A DNA stretch of 64,000 nucleotides from Brevibacillus panacihumi W25 (GTDB taxonomy: Bacteria > Bacillota > Bacilli > Brevibacillales > Brevibacillaceae): the NCBI RefSeq assembly GCF_000503775.1, contig NZ_KI629782.1, positions 124,001 to 188,000 of the forward strand, written 5' to 3'. Within the stretch, counting starts at the first letter, position 1, and the number at the start of each line of letters is the position of its first letter. Shown one piece after another: positions 42,559 to 51,121 of the stretch. The notes beneath the pieces are model-generated. The model saw only the letters and a program-made list of their open reading frames with translations, searched no databases and was not told the origin of the DNA. Position numbers and translations under genes: made by a program.

Positions 42559-43752
42559 TTATGCCACCATTCTGCTCTTTCTGGCCGCACGCAAGGACAG
42601 AAGAAAACAAGCAAACAGCACCAGTGCTGCTGCTAAATACGGGTAATCAATATGAATATCGAAGAGCAGACCAGCTATGACAGGACCAGCGATGTTTCCC
42701 AAACTCGTAAAGGCGGAATTCAGGCCCGCGACATACCCTTGCTGGTCATGCGCCATTTTGGACATCTGCGTGCCAATCGCTGGTCGCAGAATATCGATCG
42801 ACAAAAACAGGATGAAAGTAACCAGGGTGATAGCCCAGAATTGCTGTACGAAAAGGGTCAGCACGATGAATAAGCTGGCTATAATCAAACAGGTCGTGAT
42901 GACTCGTTCTTCCCCAAAACGGTTCAGAATCCAGCCAAAGATCGTGACCTGCACGACTGCCCCTGAAATCGATCCAAACGTAATGATAAAAGCGATGTCT
43001 TTCGGTGTAAAACCAAACTTGTGGTCCACGAACAAGCCAAAAATCGTCTCATAGTTCGCCAGACCGAATGACATGACAAATACGATGATCAAACTCAAAA
43101 AATACGGCTCGCGATACGAAGACATCAGCTGCGTGAGCAGGTTTTGTTTGTTCTTTGGCACGGATTCAGCAGATGTTCTGGTTTTCGGCCGAGCGGATTC
43201 TGGCAGGATCAGCAAGGTGATTAGCGCTGCTACAGCTGCAGCCGCCGCCGCCGCGTAAAAAGGAACGCGAACCCCGTACTCCGCTAAAAATCCCCCGATC
43301 CCCGGGCCAATGATAAAACCGGTGGTTATCGCGGCGTTAATGAATCCCATCCCTCCGGCACGTTCTTCATCGGTGGTGACATCTGCGGTATAAGCCATGA
43401 CAGCTGGCATGGTCAGTGCTGCACCAATCCCGCCGATCATTCGGGAAGCAAATAACAAAAAGGGACTGCTGGCGAAGCCAAACAACCATTCCGAAAATGC
43501 AAAGACGAGCATCCCGGCGATAATGATCTTTTTTCTTCCCCACGAGTCGGACAATTTTCCTGCCAATGGTGAAAAAAGAAGCTGTGTCAGGGAAAACGCC
43601 GCTACCAGCAGTCCCAAAATGCTCCCATTGATATGAAGGATGTTCATATAGGTGGGCATGATGGGGATGACCAGACCCACTCCTGTGAAAATCAGAAAAA
43701 TATTGAGCATGAGGAGCAACATCGCTCCTCGATTTTTCAATAATAACGACAT
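42559..43752 (-). CDS. MFS multidrug efflux transporter (NorA/Bmr-like)
   Basis: 397 residues, twelve membrane segments. MFS motif A in 'GKLSDSWGRKKIIIAGMLVFAFSEW' and motif C-like 'TGFIIGPGIGGFLAEYG' mark a drug:H+ antiporter with 12 segments. Preceded by a TetR gene on the same strand with a 55-base gap, so it is probably the efflux target controlled by that repressor. ATG at 43752 follows GGAGGT. Confidence 0.9.
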   Translation of the reverse strand: MSLLLKNRGAMLLLMLNIFLIFTGVGLVIPIMPTYMNILHINGSILGLLVAAFSLTQLLFSPLAGKLSDSWGRKKIIIAGMLVFAFSEWLFGFASSPFLLFASRMIGGIGAALTMPAVMAYTADVTTDEERAGGMGFINAAITTGFIIGPGIGGFLAEYGVRVPFYAAAAAAAVAALITLLILPESARPKTRTSAESVPKNKQNLLTQLMSSYREPYFLSLIIVFVMSFGLANYETIFGLFVDHKFGFTPKDIAFIITFGSISGAVVQVTIFGWILNRFGEERVITTCLIIASLFIVLTLFVQQFWAITLVTFILFLSIDILRPAIGTQMSKMAHDQQGYVAGLNSAFTSLGNIAGPVIAGLLFDIHIDYPYLAAALVLFACFLLSLRAARKSRMVA

Positions 43753-43807
43753 ACATAACCTCCATTCCCTTATACGGGAGAGCTAACATCTTGCGAATTA
43801 ACTAGAC

Positions 43808-44407
43808 TTAGTCAGAATCTATAGCAATTCCAAAAAGAAAGGCCTGCACAGCTGACTGATAAAGCTTCCCTACATCCTCGGATGAGGCTGCTCGCGACAT
43901 CTGACTCAGACCGACAAACATGCTTTCCAATCCAATAGCCAAGTGTTTGGCATTCACATGCTTGAATTCTCCCTGATCGATTCCGCGCTGAATAAATGTC
44001 TCGAAGAACTGGAAGTGGTTTTGATAGATAGCTTTGATCCGCTCTTCCACGTCATTTGATTTCTCTTCCATGTGAAAAAACTCTTCTGCTGCCCGGTTAA
44101 GAGGATGGTTCAGATCCTCAAGAGCTAATTGTTCAGCCATCCCGAAAAGCTTTTCTTTCATTGTTTGATACTGCCATTGTTTTTTCTCCCAATTCTCTTC
44201 CCACTCACGATCCCATTCATCAAACAGATAGAGAAATAGCCCTTCTTTACTTTTGAAATGATAATAAATATTCCCTTTGCTGCTTCCCGTAGCCGCTACG
44301 ATATCCTCAATCGAGGTTGCTTTGTAGCCCTTTAAGGCAAAAAGGGAGCGAGCGGCTTCGGCAACCCGCTTCTTTGTTTGTTCGCTTTGCATTTGCTTTT
44401 TATTCAA
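43808..44407 (-). CDS. TetR family transcriptional repressor
   Basis: 199 residues from the TTG at 44407, chosen because GGGAGGTGG lies seven bases upstream; the ATG at 44449 lacks a ribosome site. HTH at about 12-55: 'RVAEAARSLFALKGYKATSIEDIVAATGSSKGNIYYHFKSKEGLFLYL', then a ligand-binding helical domain of the type found in YfiR/QacR-like regulators. A perfect dyad TGAACGTTCA (44461-44470) lies in its promoter region, consistent with autorepression and joint control of the MFS pump. Confidence 0.92.
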   Translation of the reverse strand: MNKKQMQSEQTKKRVAEAARSLFALKGYKATSIEDIVAATGSSKGNIYYHFKSKEGLFLYLFDEWDREWEENWEKKQWQYQTMKEKLFGMAEQLALEDLNHPLNRAAEEFFHMEEKSNDVEERIKAIYQNHFQFFETFIQRGIDQGEFKHVNAKHLAIGLESMFVGLSQMSRAASSEDVGKLYQSAVQAFLFGIAIDSD

Positions 44408-44460
44408 GGTGACTCCACCTCCCGTTTCGATATAACGGATGACTCGCATGCATTTTATAC

Positions 44461-44470
44461 TGAACGTTCA
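44461..44470. promoter_or_regulatory. Candidate TetR operator
   Basis: Perfect palindrome TGAACGTTCA, within a longer partial symmetry (ATAC...GTAT). On the minus strand it is followed by TATAAA, a candidate -10 for the tetR gene, so a bound repressor would cover the promoter. Confidence 0.5.
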
Positions 44471-44599
44471 TTCTGTATCATACCAAATCAGAAAGGAGCG
44501 AAGTAGAGTTTTTTTCGCCCAGCACAACACACATTATAAGCCATACGTGGGAGATCGACGCATGGCTTTCATAATGAGATATCTGATCCGAGAGCCTGA

Positions 44600-44773
44600 T
44601 TACCTGCTATTTTGGATGCCACGCCAGCCGTACACATCGCATTGTCCATATGTATGATCGCCCACAGCAACCACCGTGCCGTCCGATGTAAGCCCGACGG
44701 TATGTCGATAACCCGCCGCTATTGTGTCGAATCTTTTGTCCGCAACGGTATTCAAGATCAAATCCCCCTTCAT
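44600..44773 (-). pseudogene. Remnant of an RCC1-repeat protein
   Basis: A 57-codon frame starting ATG at 44773. Residues about 12-50 read 'FDTIAAGYRHTVGLTSDG' followed by 'TVVAVGDHTYGQCDVYGW', an almost ideal bacterial RCC1 (beta-propeller) repeat. It ends at a TAA just where the next repeat should begin; in another frame the following bases still suggest 'IAGNQALGSD', a decayed repeat start. One repeat cannot form a seven-bladed propeller, so this is a fragment of a lost gene. Confidence 0.6.
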
Positions 44774-45081
44774 TCATCATTTTTCGTATTCCAGACACTA
44801 ATTGAATGCTCTGGCAATGGAATTCATTGCTTCTCCTCTATTTAGAGAACACATGATGCAACGAAGCAAGGCTTCCATTCGTCCCATCTCTCAGTCGCTG
44901 CTTTTTGGCTTGAATACGGTCCTAATTTACCTATGATGGGTCGTGGCATCTCTGATTGTTTTTTCGGACCGAGAGCTTCTTGCGCTCAACCGTTTGTAAA
45001 AAATCGAAGAAGAGAACCGAACCTTTTTCTGATAGAGAGACAATATAGGGTGTAAGCAGCTTACTCAGGAGGGCCCTCTTC
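44774..45081. other. Gene-free stretch before the sigma factor gene
   Basis: No coding frame with convincing protein sequence or ribosome site. Just before the sigma gene GAACC occurs twice in tandem (45014-45023), which resembles the -35 of ECF-type promoters and could mean autoregulation; no matching -10 is convincing. Confidence 0.3.
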
Positions 45082-45672
45082 ATGCAAGGTGAACATATGT
45101 ACCAGCTACTCAAAAAAATGAAGGAAGGTGATCAACAAGCGTTTCATGAGATGTATGATGCCACCTTTCAGGACGTCTACCGCACAGTCTCCTTTCTGGT
45201 GGATCACCAACAGGATCGGGAAGATGTCATGAACGAGATCTATATGCAAATGTGGATCTCACTTGACAACTACGATACGAACCGTCCTTTCCACTTCTGG
45301 CTGCACGGCTTGGTAATCCGTCAAGTGCAGAGATTTCGGGTCAAGAACTGGAGGAGATTCCGAATTTTTGAACGCATCCTTGCCTTCTCTCGGGAAGAAT
45401 CTTATTGGGATCAACCTACTGCGTTGATGGATGGAACGCATCAAATGATATCGCAGTCCATACGAAAGCTGACCGACAAACAGCGGGCAGTGATTATCCT
45501 CCGCTTTTTTCACGACTATACGCTTGAGGAAATTGCGACTATGCTCGAGATTCCGCTGGGTACAGTCAAGTCCAGATATCATGCTGGCCTCCAGGCGCTT
45601 CGAAAAGACTTAGGGACTCTCCTCCCAGAAAGGATGGAAACGATCAATGACTATCGAACGCAAAATCCGTGA
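45082..45672 (+). CDS. ECF-type RNA polymerase sigma factor
   Basis: 196 residues; ATG at 45082 with AGGAGGG eight bases upstream. Region 2 at about 20-85 ('FHEMYDATFQDVYRTVSFLVDHQQDREDVMNEIYMQMW') and region 4 at about 128-182 ('IRKLTDKQRAVIILRFFHDYTLEEIATMLEIPLGTVKSRYHAGLQALRKDLG'). It lacks regions 1 and 3, as in extracytoplasmic-function sigma factors. Overlaps the next gene, its likely anti-sigma, by 26 bases, so the two are translationally coupled. Confidence 0.92.
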   Translation: MQGEHMYQLLKKMKEGDQQAFHEMYDATFQDVYRTVSFLVDHQQDREDVMNEIYMQMWISLDNYDTNRPFHFWLHGLVIRQVQRFRVKNWRRFRIFERILAFSREESYWDQPTALMDGTHQMISQSIRKLTDKQRAVIILRFFHDYTLEEIATMLEIPLGTVKSRYHAGLQALRKDLGTLLPERMETINDYRTQNP

Positions 45673-46747
45673 ACATCTACTCAACGAGGCAGAATCGATG
45701 GAGTGTCCTCCGGAAATTTCGAAACGAATCGAACAATCCTATACTCGCTATTTTCAACCAAAAAGGAGAGAAATGACGATGAAAAAAAGAGTAATTGGTG
45801 GAATTGTTGCTGCTGCGATTTTGATTCCAACCGCTGCATTTGCTGCCCCTCCCCTGCTTGAAATGCTTACTAGAACACCATTGACTGCTGAACAAGTCAA
45901 GGTAGATGAGGTTAGCAAAGCAACACTTGAGAAGCTGTATAGCGCATTTCCCGAAACAAAATCGTTTGAGATCATCGAGGCAAGCAACGTTCAAGGTGAT
46001 GCAATCAACCCGAAAGACTCCACTGAGTTATCCAAAGTAAATGTGAACCAAACAAGCATCATCCTGCAGGAAAAAGGCGGAACCGGTAAAAAGATTACCC
46101 TTCATATAAATGGTGGTACAGGTGAGATTGAACACGTGGATCAAGAGAATTGGGAGCCTAAGGAGAAGCCGCTCATTACGTTAACCGATCAGGAAATCAA
46201 GGCGAAGGTAGATACTCTCATTGATAACATGTATGGTAACGTAAATGCATACGAGTTTGCTATGGAACAAATGGAGAACCCGAATCAAAAAGTATTGATG
46301 TTGAATTACATCATAAAAGGAGCAGATACCCCGTTCTACCAAGTATTTGTTCACGACAACGCCATTAATCTTACTCGGGTAGGAGGCGAGCCTGCACCTT
46401 CGCACATCAAAGTAGAAGGTTTGTTCACAAGGGATGGCAAGCCTGATTATACGTATGATTCCATTTTAAACGATGATAAACTGTTTGCTTTGCTACAAAT
46501 CAGCCCGACAGAATTAAAAGAAGAACTGGCAAAAGGCCTCTCTGTTGCGGATATTGCAGCGTCTAAAAATATCACCAAACAACAAGTGCTCGAGGTGATT
46601 GCAAATACACAGGTTGAAATACAGCTGAAAGCTGAACAAAATGGAGTGGTTCCTAAAAGCAATCGCTCAAAAGAACAATTGTTAAAAGATATTGAACCAA
46701 AACTATTGCCAATCCTTGATCACAAAAATGAAACACCACAGAAGTAA
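45647..46747 (+). CDS. Membrane-bound anti-sigma factor
   Basis: 366 residues. Residues 1-45 are a short cytoplasmic part, 46-67 a single membrane segment ('KRVIGGIVAAAILIPTAAFAAPP'), and the rest lies outside the cell. The middle part (about 95-245) looks like the extracellular domain of DUF3600-type anti-sigma proteins; the end is charged and helical with 'SVADIAASKNITKQQVLEVI'. No zinc-binding ZAS motif is visible. It should hold the sigma factor at the membrane until an envelope signal releases it. A strong terminator follows at 46787. Confidence 0.75.
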   Translation: MTIERKIREHLLNEAESMECPPEISKRIEQSYTRYFQPKRREMTMKKRVIGGIVAAAILIPTAAFAAPPLLEMLTRTPLTAEQVKVDEVSKATLEKLYSAFPETKSFEIIEASNVQGDAINPKDSTELSKVNVNQTSIILQEKGGTGKKITLHINGGTGEIEHVDQENWEPKEKPLITLTDQEIKAKVDTLIDNMYGNVNAYEFAMEQMENPNQKVLMLNYIIKGADTPFYQVFVHDNAINLTRVGGEPAPSHIKVEGLFTRDGKPDYTYDSILNDDKLFALLQISPTELKEELAKGLSVADIAASKNITKQQVLEVIANTQVEIQLKAEQNGVVPKSNRSKEQLLKDIEPKLLPILDHKNETPQK

Positions 46748-46786
46748 TCATAAGTCACGGCTGATGAGGTCAGATAAGTAATAAGC

Positions 46787-46822
46787 GGCCGGTATCCTTC
46801 GATGAGAGGATACCGGCCCTTT
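46787..46822 (+). terminator. Terminator after the sigma/anti-sigma operon
   Basis: GGCCGGTATCCT pairs with AGGATACCGGCC around an 8-base loop, followed by CTTTCT. Lies between convergent genes. Confidence 0.75.
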
Positions 46823-46870
46823 CTATTCAATGGGGGCATACCATGAGTTATAAGCAAAGCCTGTCATTTC

Positions 46871-47821
46871 CTAATATCCTGCTTTTCGGTCCACGACGCC
46901 TGTCAACGGCTCGCCTTTTCCATACCGTCTGAGGTTGGCAAGCAAGTACTGTCCCAGCCGCTCTTGGGTGCTGGGCCCTGACATATGCGGGGTTATGTAC
47001 GCTTGCGGCAATGTCCAAAGCGGATTGTCCGCCGGAAGCGGCTCTTGCTCAAATACATCCAGAATGGCCGCCCTCAGATGCCCCGATCGCAATACATCGA
47101 TTAGCTCTTCTTCGGCAATCAGCGAGCCTCGCCCGATATTGACCAAACAGGCGGAGGGCTTCATTGCCAGCAAAACATCGCGGTTGACTGCATGCCTGGT
47201 TTGTTCCGTCAACGGCAAGATCAGGACCAGAACATCCAAGTCTTTGACAAAATCATGCCATTCATTCGGACCGAAGTGGCGATCTACCAAATGCGCTTCC
47301 TTCCCGCTGTAGCTTAGGCCGTATACCTGCATATCAAAAGCACGCGCTTTTCGGATCACTTCTTTCCCTATGGAACCGAGACCGGCGATGCCGATGGTCT
47401 GCCCTTGCAAAAGCTGTGTTAAGAACGGCTGCCAGCTTCTCTCTTTTTGAGCTGCCTGGCTTCTCGCAATATCTTGATAGACATAGAGCAGCTGGGCAAA
47501 TACATATTCAGACATCGGGCCGCCGAATTGATCCACGACACGCGTGATCACGATATCCTCGCGAATGGAGGTAGAGCGCATCAGGTCATCCACACCTGCT
47601 CCCAGGGACTGAACCCACTTGACGGAGCTTGCCTCAGGACGTTCGAGCAGATGCAGCGGAAACTTCCATTGCATTAGGATCTCTGTTTCGGGAAGGTTCG
47701 CCTCTGCCTCTTCCGACGTCGTTGCAGCATGGACGTTCGTAAATCCTTTCTCTTTTAGCATGTCTGCGTATGTACTGGCATCTGACGGTGTATAGATCAG
47801 GATTTTGGCTGCTTTGTTCAT
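46871..47821 (-). CDS. D-2-hydroxyacid dehydrogenase
   Basis: 316 residues. NAD(P)-dependent reductase of 2-oxoacids. Rossmann motif 'QTIGIAGLGSIGKEVIRKARAFDMQVYGLSYSG' (about 138-170), catalytic Arg in 'ACLVNIGRGSLIAEEEL', Glu in 'AAILDVFEQEPLP' and His in 'AYITPHMSGPS'. The N-terminal domain is of the type seen in glyoxylate/hydroxypyruvate reductase A-like members. Stands alone; RBS before the ATG at 47821 is GGGGG. The true substrate is uncertain. Confidence 0.9.
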   Translation of the reverse strand: MNKAAKILIYTPSDASTYADMLKEKGFTNVHAATTSEEAEANLPETEILMQWKFPLHLLERPEASSVKWVQSLGAGVDDLMRSTSIREDIVITRVVDQFGGPMSEYVFAQLLYVYQDIARSQAAQKERSWQPFLTQLLQGQTIGIAGLGSIGKEVIRKARAFDMQVYGLSYSGKEAHLVDRHFGPNEWHDFVKDLDVLVLILPLTEQTRHAVNRDVLLAMKPSACLVNIGRGSLIAEEELIDVLRSGHLRAAILDVFEQEPLPADNPLWTLPQAYITPHMSGPSTQERLGQYLLANLRRYGKGEPLTGVVDRKAGY

Positions 47822-48013
47822 TTTGATTCCCCCACTCTTTTCAAACGCATTTGGTTATGAAAATCAATATTGCGCAAATTCAATCGTCTTGGCTGAGTAT
47901 TCTCCAGCACAGAGCCATTTCGCATGTATTGCGTCGTGTCAGCTTCATTTTAGCCTATTTAATCAAATCTTCAATGTATGATTGGACACACGAGTTCAAA
48001 TTGAACAAAAAGA

Positions 48014-48049
48014 GAGGATAAAATGCTCTGAAATGAACACTTTATCCTC
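48014..48049 (-). terminator. Terminator after the flavin oxidoreductase gene
   Basis: GAGGATAAAATG pairs with CACTTTATCCTC (one mismatch); on the minus strand it is followed by CTCTTTTTG. Confidence 0.65.
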
Positions 48050-48069
48050 GAATCAAAGAACTCTATATC

Positions 48070-49089
48070 CTATCTGACATAACCGGGGTCCTTCGCTTGC
48101 TGCTGAAAGGCAGGCATGACCTCCCGGGCGACGAGCTCCATCGATTTCATCACTTTCTCATGCGGCAGAGCGCCAAAGTTCATCAGCATCATCACATGAT
48201 CCATCCCGATCTCCTGGTATCTGCGAATCATTTGGATCACATCCTCGGGAGAACCGATCAGGAGCTGTTCTCTCGCTTGCAGATCCTCGAAGGCCGCTCC
48301 TTTCCCATATTGCCGGGTTGCCAGATAGAGATTCAAATGCTCCCTCGCTGTCTCGATCGCTTCTTCACGCGTTTCCGCGACGTACGTATGCAAAGCCAGC
48401 GGGATATTGATCCTGCTCTCATCATGGCCGGCACCCCGATACGCAACCTTGAAATCCTGAATGATCCCTGCAAGTTCCTGAATCGAGTTGGCTGCCACAT
48501 ACGGAACACCCATGATGTTGTACCCCATCGCCCCTACATATTTGACCCCCTGAGGACGAAGCGCGCCAATCCAGAGCGGCACTTCTTTTTGCTTGGGCAA
48601 AAGCTTCAACTGAACATCCGAAAACTGATAAAACTCGCCTTGATGGCTAAACCCCTCTCCCTTCCACGCTTTTTCGATTACAGCCAATGCGTCATTAAAA
48701 CGAAACGCTTTGTCTTTTCCATCTAGGTTGAACCCGGCGAACTCATGCGGCAAATATCCGCTACCGAGACCGAGATTCAGCCGGCCATTGCTGAACACGT
48801 CCGCCAACGCATAGTCCTCTGCGACGCGCAAGGGATTGTGAAAAGGCAGTGAGACGATGGATACGCCGAGACGTATCCGATTTGTGCGCTGCGCGGCTGC
48901 GGTGATCAGCATATGCGGCGAGGTCAAGATGCCGTACTCGCTGAAATGGTGCTCAGCGTACCAGACGGAGTCGTAGCCCAAGCGATCGGCAAGCTCTGTC
49001 TGCTCCAATACTTCATACAGCATCTCCTCGGCTGTGCGTGCATATCGGTCGGAATAGTTGTCAAAAACAGTGAATAATCCAAATTTCAT
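48070..49089 (-). CDS. LLM-class flavin-dependent oxidoreductase
   Basis: 339 residues of the bacterial luciferase-like fold (TIM barrel using reduced FMN or F420). 'KFGLFTVFDNYSDRYARTAEEMLYEVLEQTELADRLGYDSVWYAEHHFSEYG' at the N-terminus, 'RIRLGVSIVSLPFHNPLRVAEDYALADVFSNGRLNLGLGSGY' (about 75-115) and 'LIGSPEDVIQMIRRYQEIGMDHVMML'. The 'AEHHF' motif favours an FMN monooxygenase of the LuxA type. Last gene of the ABC-importer run with DUF3870 upstream, so it may oxidise the imported compound. Confidence 0.9.
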   Translation of the reverse strand: MKFGLFTVFDNYSDRYARTAEEMLYEVLEQTELADRLGYDSVWYAEHHFSEYGILTSPHMLITAAAQRTNRIRLGVSIVSLPFHNPLRVAEDYALADVFSNGRLNLGLGSGYLPHEFAGFNLDGKDKAFRFNDALAVIEKAWKGEGFSHQGEFYQFSDVQLKLLPKQKEVPLWIGALRPQGVKYVGAMGYNIMGVPYVAANSIQELAGIIQDFKVAYRGAGHDESRINIPLALHTYVAETREEAIETAREHLNLYLATRQYGKGAAFEDLQAREQLLIGSPEDVIQMIRRYQEIGMDHVMMLMNFGALPHEKVMKSMELVAREVMPAFQQQAKDPGYVR

Positions 49090-49133
49090 AAGTCGTTCCT
49101 CCTAAGATCAGGTGTGGTTGTAGAAAATACAAA

Positions 49134-49176
49134 CCAGCACACCAAAAAGACCTTTCGTCCTGTTTGGATGTGCTGG
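49134..49176 (-). terminator. Hairpin between DUF3870 and the flavin oxidoreductase gene
   Basis: CCAGCACA pairs with TGTGCTGG and pairing continues imperfectly inside. A TTTGTATTTT stretch follows on the minus strand. It could end or weaken transcription from the ABC operon before the oxidoreductase gene. Confidence 0.45.
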
Positions 49177-49238
49177 CGGAAATCCATTTTTTGAAGAAAA
49201 GGTTTGCTTTTCTCCCATGGATAACTCAGCATGTACTA

Positions 49239-49556
49239 TTATTTCAATTCGCAATAGCGGTCATAGGCTTGCTGGATCGCATACTGAATCGCTCCTACGC
49301 CGGGTACCTTGATGGACTCTTTCAACCGCTTCCTCACCTCATCCAATCCATTTCGCAGACTAACTCCGCGAAGCAGATTCGCAAGGAATTGATTGGACAG
49401 CTCCATGACGAAGGTAAAGGAAATATCGTGGATCGTCTCTGTCTCCTTGTCGACAATCATCACACAGCCGATCATGCGGTACACCTCGTGCAAAGACGTA
49501 TCCTTGGGAAACTCGGCAAATCCTGCTGTCATGACCAGGCTGTTGCTCCTACTCAC
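49239..49556 (-). CDS. DUF3870 domain protein (first copy)
   Basis: 105 residues from a GTG at 49556 with GGAGGTG upstream. It matches DUF3870 through 'VMTAGFAEFPKDTSLHEVYRMIGCVMIVDKETETIHDISFTFVMELSNQFLANLLRG' and 'GAIQYAIQQAYDRYCELK'. The function of this family is unknown; it is small and cytoplasmic. A second copy (54468-54800) shares the same pattern 'LY/HEV..VGCV.V.D..T.TI.D.SFTFVM' and the ending 'AYxRYC'. The two copies bracket the ABC importer genes, so a link to the imported compound or its regulation is likely. Confidence 0.8.
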   Translation of the reverse strand: MSRSNSLVMTAGFAEFPKDTSLHEVYRMIGCVMIVDKETETIHDISFTFVMELSNQFLANLLRGVSLRNGLDEVRKRLKESIKVPGVGAIQYAIQQAYDRYCELK

Positions 49557-49576
49557 TTCTCTCTCACCTCCTCACA

Positions 49577-51121
49577 CTAGTGACTGCTCAGGTACGCGTC
49601 CCGAATGCGCGAATCCTGCAATAAGTGTTGCGGGAGCCCTTCCAGCTTGATTCGACCATTTTCCAGGACATAGGCATAGTCTGCGATTTGCAGCGCTGCT
49701 TTGGCGTTCTGCTCGACGAGGATGATCGTCATGTCGGACTGCTTTAGCTGATAGAGACGGTCGAAAATTTCCTCCACGATCAACGGCGCCAAGCCGAGAG
49801 AGGGTTCGTCAAGCAAGAGCACCCTGGGGTGTGCCATCAGCCCGCGAACGATAGCCAGCATCTGCTGCTCCCCTCCGCTCAGCGTGCCAGCCAGTTGCCT
49901 GCGCCTTTCCTTCAGCCTGGGGAATAGCTGGTACATCTGCTCCATCTCTTCCTCGATCCTGCGCTTCTCATTTGCAGGAATCAGCAGGGAGTCAAGCCGC
50001 GGATATGCTCCCAACCGAATGCTCTCTTCGACAGTCAGTTCGGCAAACATGCCCCTTCGCTCCGGCACAAGATTGATTCCCATCCGTGAGACGATTTCTG
50101 CCGGCAGCTTTTCCATCGCCTTGTTCTCGAAAAAAATCGTCCCTTGTTTGGGGCTGTACTGACCAGCGATTGTACCGAGCAGCGTTGATTTCCCGGCCCC
50201 GTTGGCACCGATAACTGCGACGAGAGAGCCCTTGTCGATCTGCAGATCAACGCCTTTGAGGGCGTGAATCGTGGAGCGATAGGTATGGATATCTTTCAAT
50301 GTCAAGATCGGCTCGCGGTCCTCCCGCTTGCTTTCGGGAACTTCGTATTGCTTTTTGACGTCTCGTCCCAGATAGGCTTCGATGACACGTTCATTGCTGC
50401 GCACTTCGTCTGGTTTTCCCTCCGCTATTTTGCTGCCAAAATCAAGGACGATGATGTGGTCGGAAATCTCCATCACTGTCGACAGATCATGCTCGATGAG
50501 GAAGATGGTCAGGCCGTCCTTCTTCAGCTTTTGAATCAATGCTACCATCCCGTTGACTTCCTCGCGGCTCAAGCCAGACAGCGGTTCATCCAGCAAAAGT
50601 AGCTTGGGTCGAAGCGCCAAAGCACGCGCCACCTCGAGCAGACGCTGTTCCCCAAACGACAAATCATTGGCCAAAACCTGCGCCCGATCCGTCAAACCGA
50701 CCAGCTCCAGCATGTCGAGCGCCAGCTTTCGCGCCCGTTCTTCGTCCGCTCTGATCCCGGGCAGGCGAAGCATCGAGGACAAGACGTTGGGCTTTCTCGT
50801 CTCCTTTGCTGCTACCATGACATTCTCCAGCACGCTCAGATTGGTGAAAATCTGCAGGTTTTGAAAGGTTCTTGCGATGCCCAGCTTGGCGATCTTATGC
50901 GGTTTGAGATGGTTGATCTTCTCACCGTTATACCGGACCTCTCCCGCATCTGGCGTGTACATCCCGGTTATGCAGTTAAACGTAGATGTTTTGCCTGCCC
51001 CATTCGGGCCAATCAGCGCTACGACCTTGCCTTTTTCCACTTGAAACGTATTGTTGTTAACTGCAATGACTCCGCCAAAGCTCTTGGTGACGTCTTGAAA
51101 TTCCAATAATGCTTCCGTCAT
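49577..51121 (-). CDS. Fused LivG-LivF ATPase of a branched-chain-type ABC importer
   Basis: 514 residues holding two complete ATPase domains in one chain. Domain 1 (about 1-250, LivG type): Walker A 'GPNGAGKTSTFNCI', signature 'LSFGEQRLLEVARAL', Walker B 'LLLLDEPLSGLS', and the LivG C-terminal 'GKPDEVRSNERVIEAYLG'. A linker at about 250-270, then domain 2 (about 272-510, LivF type): Walker A 'GANGAGKSTLLGTI', signature 'LSGGEQQMLAIVRGL', Walker B 'VLLLDEPSLGLAPLI'. These are usually two genes. Its start overlaps the livM stop by four bases. Confidence 0.92.
   Translation of the reverse strand: MTEALLEFQDVTKSFGGVIAVNNNTFQVEKGKVVALIGPNGAGKTSTFNCITGMYTPDAGEVRYNGEKINHLKPHKIAKLGIARTFQNLQIFTNLSVLENVMVAAKETRKPNVLSSMLRLPGIRADEERARKLALDMLELVGLTDRAQVLANDLSFGEQRLLEVARALALRPKLLLLDEPLSGLSREEVNGMVALIQKLKKDGLTIFLIEHDLSTVMEISDHIIVLDFGSKIAEGKPDEVRSNERVIEAYLGRDVKKQYEVPESKREDREPILTLKDIHTYRSTIHALKGVDLQIDKGSLVAVIGANGAGKSTLLGTIAGQYSPKQGTIFFENKAMEKLPAEIVSRMGINLVPERRGMFAELTVEESIRLGAYPRLDSLLIPANEKRRIEEEMEQMYQLFPRLKERRRQLAGTLSGGEQQMLAIVRGLMAHPRVLLLDEPSLGLAPLIVEEIFDRLYQLKQSDMTIILVEQNAKAALQIADYAYVLENGRIKLEGLPQHLLQDSRIRDAYLSSH

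Noticed and set aside
44439-44657. A 72-codon plus-strand frame overlapping the TetR operator
   Set aside because: No ribosome site and no recognisable sequence; it overlaps the RCC1 remnant on the other strand.
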